DNA of 64,000 nt from Apoderus coryli (lineage: Eukaryota > Arthropoda > Insecta > Coleoptera > Attelabidae): positions 8,094,001 to 8,158,000 of the forward strand of contig OU452198.1 of the NCBI GenBank assembly GCA_911728435.2, written 5' to 3'. The notes under the pieces are model-generated. The model made no database searches and had not been told where the DNA came from. It worked only from the letters and a program-made list of their open reading frames with translations. How positions within the stretch are numbered: position 1 is the first letter of the stretch; every line of letters starts with the position of its first letter. Below, piece by piece: positions 11,365 through 22,290 of this stretch. The translations under genes were made by a program, and so were the position numbers.

Positions 11365-11859
11365 TTTATTCTTGATAAATATAAATCAATAGTTAAATAT
11401 AACCTAGTAGTAAGTTAGGCATACCTCCAATATACCTGATTATTTAAAGGATCAAAAAAACTATCGACAGATTTATTACGTTGTACCTCTACTGAGACAT
11501 TAACTTCACATATTTTTATTTGCATGGTGGTAACAATGACATTGACTTTTGTTATTCTTCAACGTCAATATCAGAATTTTTATCAGTTGACAATTAAGTG
11601 AGAAGATAAGTAGCAACTGAGCATCAGTTGACCCCATCACATCAGTTCAACTGAACAAAGAAGTGAGGCTATAAGCTGTGCTAATTTAGTAGACTGTGCC
11701 TTGCCTCGCATCATCAATTGTTCTACTCATTGGTTTTCAAGAATAGCCTGTTCTAGGCTGTTGCAGCTGATAACTTTTTCGGCGTTATCCTTCTTCTAGA
11801 ACATTAATTAATTTACAAATTGCCACTTGTCATCGTTGTCATATTTAATAATTGTCTTA
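11365..11859. other. No gene recognised
   Basis: AT-rich flank of the mariner. ATCAGTTG-type words recur four times between about 11581 and 11650 without forming a clear array. No coding motif. Confidence 0.4.
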
Positions 11860-12039
11860 GATAGTTGCACTTGTCGGTTTTGTGAAGACGCAACAGAGAC
11901 AACAGAACACGTGCTCTGCGAATGCATGGCACTTTGCTGCAAAAGGCTAAATCACCTTGGAGAGGTGACTCTAACACCCGACGAGGCAAGGAATTTAGCC
12001 CCCAGAGAAATCATCAACTTTATGAAAAGTGTGCGATAG
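11860..12039 (+). pseudogene. LINE polymerase C-terminal Cys/His segment
   Basis: SCTCRFCEDATETTEHVLCE followed by CMALCCKRLNHLGEV and a LAPREIINFMKSVR-stop end. This is the short CxxC...H...C segment found after the RNase H domain at the end of R1/Jockey-type LINE polymerases. Only about 60 residues remain; no RNase H core is visible upstream. The sequence to about 12600 is probably its 3' region. Confidence 0.7.
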
Positions 12040-12221
12040 CTGGGCAATTCATAAATTAGAGTCATTCACAAAAGATCTTCTGCAGGTCGAAGTAAGGGGA
12101 GGGCAAACCGCCGAAACGACTCCGAAAAACAATCTACAATCTAGATAGTTGCATCGTTGTCAGATTTAGTTTAAGCTAGTATAAAAAACATATTTAACTG
12201 CGATAATATTTTTGTAAAAAT

Positions 12222-12580
12222 AAACTGAAGATAAAGCTTGGCTAATTTGGTGGTAATTAGGCATTTGCACTTGTGTTGGGTGTGTAAATAGATATCGGAG
12301 TGATCGATTGATTTCGGTATTACGCGAATAATGACTACGTGGTTTTTCAAATAAAGTGTGGCATCCGCGGTTCTGTGGTTTTTCTTAATTGTTGCGAGAT
12401 TTTGAATGAATTGAATTGAATGAAATATAAATAATATGCAATTTTTTCAACAAACAAATTAGCGAAAATAAAATAAACTTGGTAAAATTAAGTTTGTGTT
12501 TAATTAAGCATCTGCACATGTGTTGGGTGTAAATATATTTCGGATTAATTACGCTATTGGGCGAGTAATGAATACGTGGT
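12222..12580 (+). repeat. Diverged direct repeat, ~245-bp period
   Basis: 12222-12350 and 12468-12580 share GGTAATTAGGCATTTGCAC versus AATTAAGCATCTGCACA, then GTGTTGGGTGT, a TATTTCGGATTA-like block, GGCGAGTAATGAATACGTGG and similar words in the same order. Probably duplicated LINE 3' UTR units. Confidence 0.6.
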
Positions 12581-13496
12581 GCATGATGACGATATTTTTT
12601 TTTTTAATGACCTTACTTTAATGATAAAATTGACCCTTTGGGAACTATTTTAAAAAAGTTTCCCTTCAAAGAAGCCTCAACAAAAGTAAATACATAATTT
12701 GATTACATAATATGATAGGATATTGTGTTATAAGATGTTAATTTTCTCGAAGCTGATATTTGGTGAGATATACCCTTTCTGCAATAAGCGATTCAATAAT
12801 AATTTCAAGTCAACATAACAAAATAGAATTCTGAACTTTACAAAAATGTGGACAACCATTATTGTTTAATTTAGTGTAAAAGCAGTAGACGTTTTAGTCA
12901 CATAAACAAATATAGATTTGAAATTTACGCACTCATCTAATTGCCATATAATTGTAGATTTGACCCAGAGAATTCTATTAAACTAAATCTGAGGATAATA
13001 AAAATTTGCCTAAAGAAAAATAGCACAAAATTAACAAATCAAATAGGTTTATGTTGCGTGATTAGGATCTTTTAACAGACAATTAAAAAAAAGACAAAAC
13101 CACCGATATAGCGTTTTCTATATAAGTAATTTTTAAATTACCATGTTGTAACAAAATACAGCATAGTAAATAAATAATTCATGAACCATAACAATGTTAT
13201 ATTTCAAAACGTTTTTCCTTGGAAATTTAATATATTAATTAAATATTTCTTTATTTAAACAATAACAAACTAGGTTAATAGAAATATTATATTCACTGAA
13301 CGATATTATATGCTATTTTCTACCATAACTTTATTAAACATTTAGGTACTACTATTTCACATTTTTAACTACAAACAATAAAAAAGTAAAAAGCATGTAA
13401 ACCATCAAATAGATATCCCAGCTATGAATAATTTTATTTACCATATTGCAATAAACATACATTTCGTAGCTTTAGAATATAATTAGTAAAATTATA
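12581..13496. other. AT-rich, nothing recognised
   Basis: Low-complexity AT-rich DNA with no motif, inverted repeat or coding trace that I can support. Confidence 0.5.
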
Positions 13497-13967
13497 CAGG
13501 GTGTCCCGGAAAATATGGGAAATCTCTCGGACACTCCTTACGAAGATACACAGCCCTCAATAGCGCCACGGTTTTGTCAAACAAACTGGTTGGATCCCAA
13601 ACCCTTTGTGGCTTTCTGTCCAAAACATTAAGGACTCTTTGGTTGATTATCACGAAGACACGACAGCAGATTGGTTTAAAAACTTTCTGTTACCCAACAT
13701 TCCACCAAACAGCGTTATAGTAATGGACAACGCAAGCTATCATAGTCGACGGGGGTGCGCGGAAAAAATATTTCTCCGACTTAAAGTGGTACTGTGGTAG
13801 AATTAATTAGGAACTGTTAGAATGACATTCCTACCGAGAGTTGGAAAAGTTCTGTTAGTCCTGTTATAAATGTTGAAAACTCGTACCTTTCTGTAGAATC
13901 AATTGCACCAATTATAATTAATTTAGATGAGGATAGCGATAGCGACACTGAATTAAATATAGAATAG
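13497..13967 (+). pseudogene. Tc1/mariner-type transposase, C-terminal half
   Basis: Follows an element end (TACAGGGTGTCCCGGAAAAT, 13496-13515). Coding trace from about 13600: WLSVQNIKDSLVDYHEDTT, WFKNFLLPNIPPNSV, then VIVMDNASYHSRR with the second catalytic Asp in the MDN-SYHS form of DDE_3 transposases. The frame fails at about 13760. The acidic C-terminus SIAPIIINLDEDSDSDTE ends in another frame at 13967. The first Asp block and the third catalytic segment are missing. Confidence 0.78.
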
Positions 13968-14510
13968 AATTGTACATTTAAATAAATTACTTGGTATAAT
14001 TATCTCGCGTATATTATGCAAAATGAAATTCAGATTTATTAAGTTCGACCCTGTAGCAGATTTGCATCTTTTACCTGGTGATTTTCTACACAATAGGATT
14101 AAACCAGGTAGTTTATTGCAGTTGATAAGCCAAAACCATTTTTCGTGAACTGTACAGGGTGAGCAAAACTCGATGTCCCAGCTCTGTTACGAGAAAATGA
14201 AAAACGATAGAAACATTCGGAAAAGAGGTTCTTAAATAGGATTAAGTAAGCTCCATTTTATCCCATATTACATTTTGTTTCCATGTTTGAAAACTGAGGT
14301 AAATGACGTCATCAACTTTTTTTTTCCAGAAACATACCTATATTTTTGCACAGTTCAAAAGAGCTAATTTTTCTAAACATCTTCTGTAAAGAAAAAAATG
14401 TGCTATCTTCATTCGTTAAAAAAATATAAGCAAATTTGTAGAAAAAACTAATATGAAAAATTCGCAACCGGCACAACTTTTACACAAGTAGGCTTTGGAA
14501 ACAAGCTGCA

Positions 14511-15199
14511 ATTGGACCGCGTTATGCATAACATGACCAAGCACCATTTCGTTAATTTTGAGATAATATCGCCATCTAATGTCTAAAGGTGTAATTTAAC
14601 TATACAAAATTAATGGGCATATAGAGACCTTTATTTTAAAAGAAATAATTAAAAACGCTAAGCGCCAAATTATGCATTTACTTATTGTCATTACGCATTA
14701 TACGACCAAGTCCATGTAGTAAGAAGAGATTCAAAGATGTCAATACGAGAGTTTAGCAAAACATGACCAACCACCAATATAGCCATTATTTTGTCGCTTG
14801 GTCAAGTTATGTTTAATCATTATTAAATTAGCATAATTTGACTAAACGCCAAAAATGGCGTGTAGTTAAAATATGTAAAACTAAAAATGCAGCCCGAATT
14901 TAGCATAACAAGACTAAGCGCCAAAAATGGCATATAGTCAAAGTATGCAAAACTCAAACATGTAGGAATGTATAAAACCAATAAGCGATCAAACGGCTTT
15001 TTTGTTCACAAAACCTATATTTTTTATATTATCATCATAAAACTGCGAAACTAATTTCTCTTTAGTACTTTTGATATCCATATAAAATTTGAACTCAGTC
15101 TGATGGACAGTTTTTTTTTAGAAAGCTTAATAACTAGAAGTCATTTATCTATATTCGTTAAAATGGCGCTTGGTCATGTTATGCATAACGCGGTCCAAT
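14511..15199. mobile_element. Inner TIR transposon, unknown superfamily
   Basis: ATTGGACCGCGTTATGCATA at 14511 is inverted at 15180-15199, and the inverted match continues through ACATGACCAAGCRCCATTT, giving TIRs of about 42 bp. The outer element's mirror arm shows the insertion point: its uninterrupted counterpart lacks this segment. Inside, GCATAAYTTGACTAAGCGCC-like words with AAAATGGC recur at 14827-14880 and 14897-14955, and variants occur at 14523, 14705 and 14757, so it carries internal repeats of its TIR motif. No coding sequence. Confidence 0.85.
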
Positions 15200-15287
15200 T
15201 ATATCTGTCAATACTTAAAATAATCCTTGACAAATAGTATTCGTGTGATAACTTCTAATATAAGTCAAACATTTGATATTCAAGTCA

Positions 15288-15711
15288 GAGACCTCCCAGG
15301 CAGCCGATATAGGAACTGTTGTTCACTCGGCGTACTACCAACGATTAAACTAGATGTCGCCAAACACATCCTTTTACATCTCTGTACCGTGTGGGGTATA
15401 TACCACATTATTTACGAGAGTTTGGCTGTCAACTACTGACCGATCACCACTGATGAGTCGTGGATCGACGAAACGGCCGTCTGGTGAAAGTATAGTGGTT
15501 GACAGACAAACTCTCGGATTTTAAGTATTGTTTTGTTAAACAAGCCCATTTCAAATATATGCGATCCCGCTTAAGGGAGTATCGGCGCGTCTATGTGTTG
15601 GTAGTTGCTTTATGGGGTCAGAGACCTCCCAGCCAGCCGATATAGGAACTGTTGTTCACTCGGCGTACTACCAAGATTAAACTAGATGTCGCCAAACACA
15701 TCCTTTTACAT
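15288..15711 (+). mobile_element. Retrozyme-like hammerhead repeat element
   Basis: GAGACCTCCCAG... begins at 15288 and again at 15621, so a unit of 333 bp is followed by 91 bp of a second copy that differs by a few bases. The insert is bordered by TTTGATATTCAAGTCA (about 15272-15287) and TTTGATATTCAGTCA (15711-15725), a duplicated target. The unit contains a complete hammerhead ribozyme at 15415-15517. Tandem units of this size with a type I hammerhead and target duplications are the defining features of animal retrozymes, non-autonomous retroelements thought to move with help from Penelope-like elements. No protein is encoded. Confidence 0.85.
15415..15517 (+). ncRNA. Type I hammerhead ribozyme
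   Basis: The core CTGATGA is at 15450-15456. Stem II is GTCG/CGAC around a TGGAT loop (15457-15469). GAAA is at 15470-15473. Stem III is AC/GT around GGCC (15473-15480), and the cleavage triplet GTC ends at 15481. Stem I is TCACCA (15444-15449) with TGGTGA (15482-15487). After an internal loop it continues as CGAGAGTTTG-CTGTCAACTACT (15415-15437) with AGTGGTTGACAGACAAACTC (15494-15513). Every core nucleotide of the hammerhead consensus is present. Predicted self-cleavage is between 15481 and 15482. The very short stem III is typical of the retrozyme/Penelope and satellite-DNA hammerheads. Confidence 0.88.
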
Positions 15712-15881
15712 TTGATATTCAGTCAAGAGAGAAGATACGTATTATCCATCGGTTGCTAATAATAATTACTTATTAAACACAACAAAAACAGATGATATTA
15801 TTTATTAGTAACTATTATTACCACAGAATTAAACATAGTAATACTATAGGTTACTACTAATTAATTATAGGAAATCAATCA

Positions 15882-16300
15882 CTACAACAGATTTTCAATG
15901 TGACCACCTCCTAGTTGTAAACGCTTATCTAATCTCCTCCTTACTTCTCTTCCTGAGGCCTTACATAACATTTCTCTTGAGAGTTCATTGCATGCATTTC
16001 TAATTATTTCCTTTAAATGTTATGTGTTAGCAATTCTTGCTTGGAGCGCCGCGCCGCCCCCGTCATGCTGGAAAAACATATTTGCTCGTAACTGCAATGG
16101 CACATTTTTGAGAAGCACAGAAAGTTGCTCTTGAAGAAATTGCAAATATTCTTCACTGCATAAAACACCTTCGTAAACATATGGAGCAATTAAATGCCCG
16201 TTAATAATACCACACCAAAGTTAATGCCAAAATGTCCTTCGTTTTCAATCGGATTGACAAATAACATGTCAACTTTTTCGTTATGCGTAAACATTTAAAA
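15882..16300 (-). pseudogene. Transposase remnant inside the long-TIR element
   Basis: Read on the minus strand: WCGIINGHLIAPYVYEGVL, then EEYLQFLQEQLSVLLKNVPL, then MFFQHDGG with the second catalytic Asp. After a deletion of the third-Asp region come EIIRNACNELSREM and LQLGGGHIENLL-stop at 15882. This is a Tc1/mariner superfamily transposase of the DDE_3 type whose N-terminal half is also gone. It shows the parent family of the long-TIR element. Confidence 0.78.
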
Positions 16301-16719
16301 TGCACACATTAAATGACGATAATACTATTTGTCAACCATTAGTTTTATTATTGACAGATATAAGTGCAGTTTGTTTCCAAAGCCTACTTGTTTACAAGTT
16401 GTGAAAGTTGCGAATTTTTGATAATAGTTTTTCCTACAAATTTGCATTTATTTTTTTAACGAATGAAGAGAGCTAATTTTTTTCTTTAGAAAAGTTGCTT
16501 AGAAAAATTAGCTCTTTTGAACTATATAAAAATATAGATATGTTCCTGGAAAAAAAAGGTTGTTGAGGTCATTTACTTTAGTTTCCAAATTTGGCAACAA
16601 AATCATATGTTAAAAATGGAGCTTACTTAATCCTATTTAAGAATCTCTTTTCAGAATTTTTCTATCGTTTTTCATTTTCTCATAACAGAGCTGGGACATC
16701 GAGTTTTGCTCACCCTGTA

Positions 16720-17766
16720 CTATACCTGACAAATATTCGTACTCAAAAAACCTCGTTTCTTCCAAATGACACAATAGTTGATAGCGCTATCTGTATCATT
16801 AAGATTCATGTCATTTTATTTCGTTCCCAATATACCTAGTCATTGTAACTAGAACGAAACTTATTCAGTTGACTTGTTCAATGTATTTTCGTATGAATAA
16901 CTCTTGTATGCACCTAGTTCTTGTAATAAATATAAATTAAGTTAAATTTACGTGTCATACGAAAAAAAAAAAATTAAAATAGCACCCTTCAAATCCATAA
17001 ATTGCCGTATTTAATTACTAAAACAAAACCAAATAACATAATGAGTAGAGTAAGCAAAAACTTGCGACAGAAAATAAACTAAAAACAAAAATAAAAAAAC
17101 GAAATAATATTTCAGTTGTAGGCAGACATTTATACATACATTCGAACGGTTTTTGGCACGATATTCAACTTCGGTTATAAATTGATTCTGTTCTAACTCT
17201 CGCGCGGTGTAACATCTTTGACTCCTCCACTAAATTAACGTTAATTTATCGGTATCCGCATTAACTCTACATATATAGAGAGAAATACACACCACACACG
17301 TACTGTATTCGTTTTTAATATTCACAGAATTGTCGATAAATTTCCGTTTGTGAATTATGATTTTATATAATTTGCCCTTTGTTTACCATAGTGCATTGTA
17401 GAGACCAACGCAACAAAGTCAGAGATATTTCCACAGTATATTGCATTCAATTTTCATTTCATTGAACATTTCAACTTTTATCAATAGTAGAACAGAACTT
17501 TTTTTTTTTTATTGTTTTTGTTATTATTATTGTTATTATCATTATAATTTTTTCTATTCGATATTTTTGGCATGTGTACTATTTTTATTGGTATGATTGG
17601 TATTATTTAATTTATTTATTGGTTTTGTTATGGTGAGATTACCTTTAAGTAAAAATATTATTTTTTTTTAGTTTTTAAGTTCCTTATCATTTGAATTGTA
17701 TTTAATTTATAAATTTTTTCCTGTAATTGGGCTATGCTTGTTGGAAATAAAGATCTTATTATTATT
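16720..17766. other. AT-rich, nothing recognised
   Basis: No gene or clear repeat. TTATTATTATT at 17757-17766 is a TAA-type microsatellite that forms the 3' border of the LINE fragment below. Confidence 0.5.
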
Positions 17767-18400
17767 TTTTTTTTTTCACCATAAGGGTATATTTTCCTAG
17801 AATCGGAAAACAAGGTTTCAAGATTCATGAGCATTGCCAACAGCCAAGAAAGATCTCACAATGTTGAGAGATTGCAGTATCGCAGCTTTCTGCATCTCCT
17901 CAATTACGGTAATAGGGATTTGAATCATTTTTAGGTTCTTTTCCAAATTTTTCGGTATTACTCCCATCGATGATAGTATTATAGGTACTATGTACACTTC
18001 CCTCATATTCCATGCGCTTTATTTCATGTTGAAGCGCTTGATATTTGTTTAATTTTTCCGTATGTTTTTGTTGCAGATTGTGTGTTCCTGGTATAGAGAC
18101 ATCAATTAGATATGTTGTGTGTTTTTTCTTGTCTATTAATGTAATATCAGGACGGTTGTGTTCTATTGTATGATCGGTGTAAATTGTTTTGTCCCAATAT
18201 ATTTTAAAGTGATCGTTTTCCTCACCTTCGTTTGGCACATATTTGTAATAGGGGACAATTTCGGTTTTCATTTTTCTGTCTATCAGTATTTTCTGATGGA
18301 TTATATGTGCTACTTGATTGTGTCGAGTCAAGTACTTCGTATTTGCTAGTGTGTTACAGGATCCCAAAATATGATCTATAGTTTAGTTATTATTATTATT
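17767..18400 (-). pseudogene. Dong/R4-like LINE end with PD-D/EXK endonuclease
   Basis: Minus-strand frame 18367-17900: CNTLANTKYLTRHNQVAHII, YYKYVPNEGEEND, then HNRPDITLIDKKKHTTYLID followed by VSIP, the PD...D core of the restriction-like endonuclease at the C-terminus of R2/R4/Dong-type LINEs. A single frameshift near 18000 moves the rest (VPIILSSMGVIPKNLEKNLK to the stop at 17818) into another frame. On the element's strand the 3' end is GGTG plus an A-run. TAA repeats flank both sides (17757-17766 and 18387-18400), which is the known target preference of Dong. Confidence 0.82.
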
Positions 18401-18579
18401 AGAACTTCAAAATATGGCTTAGCATTCAGCACCTCCATTTTGAGAACTAGCCACACTGGTATTGCCAGGTGAAATATGTCATCGGCATCTTGAGGTTTGA
18501 CATTTTTGACAGTATACGCACTAAGAACGTTTGACGTGTTGTTTACAGTAAGTTTAATTAGGTCGCCAAAATTTTCGAG

Positions 18580-18797
18580 CTATGATTTATTATCCTCCAA
18601 AATCAGTCGTTGTGCCTGAAACCATCGATGCTGTGCGAAAACTATTTATTGAAGAAGATTGTTATGTGACATATCGAGAAATAGAGACAAGTATGACCAA
18701 AATATATAAGATTTTGCACGAACATTTGGATGTACGTAAGCTATGTCCGCGTTGGATTCCACATTTGTTGACAGGTGCTCAAAAAAAGGTTCGAGTC
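18580..18797 (+). pseudogene. Mariner transposase N-terminal part
   Basis: PPKSVVVPETIDAVRKLFIE, VTYREIE, then KILHEHLDVRKLCPRWIPHL and LTGAQKKVRV. This is the second DNA-binding segment and linker of a DD34D-type (SETMAR-like) mariner transposase. The sequence stops at 18797 where another TIR element begins, and the transposase resumes at 19917. Confidence 0.82.
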
Positions 18798-19916
18798 GGT
18801 ATAGTCTTTCTAATTTTAATTTAAAATTATATGAAAAACCACAACTTAATATCCCTTTGTAATGTCAACACTGATCGTAGCAGTCCATCCTTTTAACTTT
18901 TCATAACAATACATGTCCTACGATATTTTAAAAATCCTTTATGTATAAACAATTATTGTACCATCATTTGTATAAAAGTATACTGTATTTTTCCTTGCCG
19001 CTCCAATACGGCAACATATAAACCCACCCTGAAAAAGACTGTTTTTGTTTTTGGAAGTTTATACATAGATGCACACGTACCTAGTCCGTGGCCGAACAGC
19101 AAGGAACATATCTTTATAATAATTAATACTATTGTTAATACTTGTTAGGCATATAAGTAGATACATTTATAATAATATGCTTCTGATATTATAAACTAAC
19201 AACAAATTTTACTCACTAAGTCAGTGACATTTGCTATAGATCGTAACATTTTTAGAATATGTGTGTGTTCGTCACTTAATTATTTTCAGACCTTAACTGA
19301 TGATAAATATTTAAAAGAATACGATGGCTTTGCTCATATGAATCATGATGCTTAAACTCCCAACGTGTTCCGCTCGTGTCGGATACGCTGTCTATACGCT
19401 GTCATTGTATACAGGTACTGCAAAAAGTTTCATCCACTTGAGGTTTTATGAAAAATTATTATCTAATTTGATAGATCTTTTTTCATTTTATTAATCTATG
19501 AAAAACTATTGAACAAATCATGGTTACAATATACACATACAAATTTTCTTGTATAAATTCCACATTAAGTCTTCGCCATACCATATGATGTCCATCCGAT
19601 TATATTTAGATTAATCTGAGAAAATAACACGTTGCCAAAATTATTTGTTTCATTGATATATTTATTTGCAAACTCTAATCCTTTTTTTTCGATTAATCAT
19701 TAACCCAATACTTTTTCCAGTCACTGTAGTTATTTTTATTACTGGCGGTATCCTTTGGCAGGCATGATTTATTATACGTCTTATATACGAGGGAGAAATG
19801 TATCAAAAAACGCTACATTCGATGCTCTTTTATAATGTAAAGAGGCTTGAGGACGGATAGCCCCGGTAGAGTCGTTAAATTTATATATTTCAAATTAACT
19901 TTGGAATAACTATACC
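18798..19916. mobile_element. 1.1-kb TIR element inserted in the mariner
   Basis: GGTATAGTCTTTCTAATTTT at 18798 is matched by the reverse complement of 19897-19916 (GGTATAGTTATTCCAAAGTT), and the similarity continues for about 45 bp. It interrupts the mariner coding sequence cleanly. No coding sequence is seen inside and the superfamily is unknown; the flanks (GTC / GTG) do not give a clear target duplication. Confidence 0.72.
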
Positions 19917-20095
19917 GTGAAATGCTTAAAAATATAATTGTGGTGCATCCACCAGGTGATGAGTCATGGATTTATGCCTATGAGCCAGAAGTGAAAGGGC
20001 ATCAATCAGCAGTTTGGGTGTTTCAATGTAATAAAAAAGCGAACAAAATTCACACACGATGACACCAAATAAGATTCTAGGTCGCAAGAATGAAG
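19917..20095 (+). pseudogene. Mariner transposase, first catalytic block
   Basis: Resumes as REMLKN, then PPGDESWIYAYEPEVKGHQS and AVWVFQ. GDESWIYAY holds the first catalytic Asp of DD34D mariners. The frame closes soon after (IHTR-stop). It is the continuation of the fragment at 18580-18797, displaced by 1.1 kb. Confidence 0.82.
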
Positions 20096-20369
20096 CTTAC
20101 TCTCCAATAATTACTTAAAACCGGAAGGGCATCTGTGCGAAAACAAAGATTGCCTATAAGATTTGGCATAAACAACGCGCGACAATATAAAATATAGAGA
20201 ACGTCTAAAGAATGTAGTATAGTTATAATTTTATGTTTTAATACTTTAAATATTTTGGTTTTAAATTAAAGTTAAGCAAACTGCAGATATGCTTAATTAA
20301 ATACAATCAAAATTTTCTATTCTTTACGTAGTTTACAGAGGTATTCTACATCGAAGAAAGCGGAGCATA

Positions 20370-20700
20370 CACTGTGACCAATGAAATTGATAGGAGTTAC
20401 AATGTCAGTTAAATTAGAGAAAAGTTGTACAAATACCTTTTAATGGTGTTTTTAAAAGTAAAATAACTTTAGCGGTTTTCCAGAATTTTGGAAAAAAAGA
20501 TTTTTTACGATTTTAGTTTTTATTTATTTCTGAAATTATTTTTACATATAAAAAAATTAAAAGCATTTTCTTGTTCCTTTTTGAGGAGAAAAAGATAGAG
20601 TTTACAAATTTTCACTACGACGTTTCGTTTTTGAAAACCCATCATCAACTTGCTTTTTTTCTGTACGGCCCTGAATTTTTTTGTTGTATCAAAATTATTA
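20370..20700 (+). repeat. Fold-back family B, copy 1 (half)
   Basis: AGAGAAAAGTTGTACAA, TTTTAATGGTGTTTTTAAAA, CGATTTTAGTTTTTATTTAT, TTTTCACTACGACGTTTCG and AACCCATCATCAACTT occur in the order seen in the other family B copies at 32977, 41881 and 49812. Only one arm is present. It lies within the shredded mariner. Confidence 0.75.
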
Positions 20701-21290
20701 TATGAGTATCAAATTATAATTATTATACAATTACAGTAGACGAAAAAAGAAAGAAGCAAATCTTTGCCTAACCCTGCTACTTCAATAAGTAGACAAAAAG
20801 TTATATTTCTAATTATTTATTTGTAATACTTTTACAGGTAGTATACATTCCCAAATCAAACTTCTTTTTTTAGTGATGCTGAGCAATAGCAAAACAATCG
20901 TTTACAATAAAAAAAGAACCAAACAATTGTACAACAAAAGACTATCAATTACACAGCCACTTCGTTTCGATCAATTTACGATTTCATTTGTTAGCAATTA
21001 AATGTCTCTAATCAACAATGTTTGTAAAATCAATATGAAAGCCCCTCTGGGGTATAGAACGTTAAAAGCTATTCATACATATATACGGGCAGTGTGTATA
21101 ACAGAGAATTGATGGTCAATAAAAAATCAATTAGAAAGATGAATTCGTACATTCAATGGTAATTGATGGGAATTATTATTAATTTTATTTATTTTTTTGT
21201 GTTTCCATAATGCTCCATGTTTAATATTATTAATCTCATTATATTATTACAAGCAACGAATTTAGGGCTTATGTCTTAATGTCGGAGGAC
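20701..21290. other. No gene recognised
   Basis: AT-rich DNA between mariner fragments with no motif I can support. Confidence 0.4.
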
Positions 21291-21294
21291 AGTC

Positions 21295-21540
21295 TCTGCA
21301 TTTATAAACCAAGAACAACTTCTGGCTTTTGCATCACGATAATGCTGCTCAAACATGGTTGTTTGTTCGTGACTTGTTGGTCAAAAACAACACCGTCATA
21401 TGCCTTGATTTTAAAAAGTCGGTGGTCTTGTTTGAAAGGGAACTAAGGAATATGCACCTGTAACTCTGACAATATTTCGCGCAGATATCTTCAGGGCAAC
21501 CTAGAAAACAAACAAAAGATTTGTAAGCCATGGATTTAAG
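21295..21540 (+). pseudogene. Mariner transposase, second catalytic block
   Basis: FWLLHHDNAAQTWLFVRDLL followed by VKNNTVI. HHDNA holds the second catalytic Asp of DD34D mariners. The PPYSPDLAP block with the third Asp is not readable, and the rest decays after about 21420. It may be the end of the same element that starts at 18580, spread out by insertions, or a separate relic. Confidence 0.7.
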
Positions 21541-22290
21541 TAGCTAATACCCATTGTTCGCTCAGCTAGCTTATTCCCAGTCGTAATAACGAAAAGGATA
21601 ATATGTCAATAATCTTTAAGTGGAACAACATATGAAGTATTTATGAACGAGTTTAGTATAAAAATAAAAAATTAAATGAAATTTTTGATTTTGTATTTTA
21701 GCTATGCTTTTATATTATATCCCAGACGCTCTTATGAAGGCAAATTCAGCTTTATAAATAGGTATACGACTAAATAACATCCATAGTTTTCTGTAGTGTC
21801 TCTGAAATCTAAGTAAACGATGTGACATTGAAGGTGTAATCCTAGCAGGATTAAGTGTGTTAGACAAGGAAATCCTGTTGGAGATTCTGGACGTCCCTGA
21901 CGTGAGTTAGAGAAAGTGAGAGGTTGATCCTACTACTTCGTATATGACAGAATATTGTCTTTAAATTGATACATTTTAATAATTTAACTGTACTTATTAG
22001 GTAGGTACAACTAAATAGTTATCGGTATGGTATTTGGATTGTGTGCAAATAATGGTCCTACAAACAACTGTACATCTTAGACATTTCTCGAGAATGAGAC
22101 TTAGGATTTTTGTATAAAATTTGTTTAAAGAAGTAAGAAAATCTAACCAATATTTTGAAATTATTATAATTATGTTTGTTATTTCAAATAAAATACTGAT
22201 GTATATTTTTAAATTTGTTGAGTATTTTCTCGTATTTCCTAGAGTTTTCCCAATAATTTTTTTTTTCGGGTAAAAATATCATCCAAGTCG
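21541..22290. other. No gene recognised
   Basis: AT-rich sequence; no coding motif or clear repeat. Confidence 0.4.

Larger units (their letters stand above)
14153..16719 (-). mobile_element. 2.6-kb long-TIR Tc1/mariner-type element
   Basis: Ends are TACAGGGTGAGCAAAACTCG at 14153 and its complement CGAGTTTTGCTCACCCTGTA at 16700-16719. The inverted arms match over about 400 bp (CTTAATCCTATTTAAG, AGAGCTAATTTTTCT and GCCTACTTG blocks are all mirrored). The left arm is split by an inner transposon at 14511-15199 and resumes as TATATCTGTCAATA, exactly where the right arm predicts. The interior holds a transposase remnant and the retrozyme-like repeat. TA flanks both ends. Confidence 0.9.
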
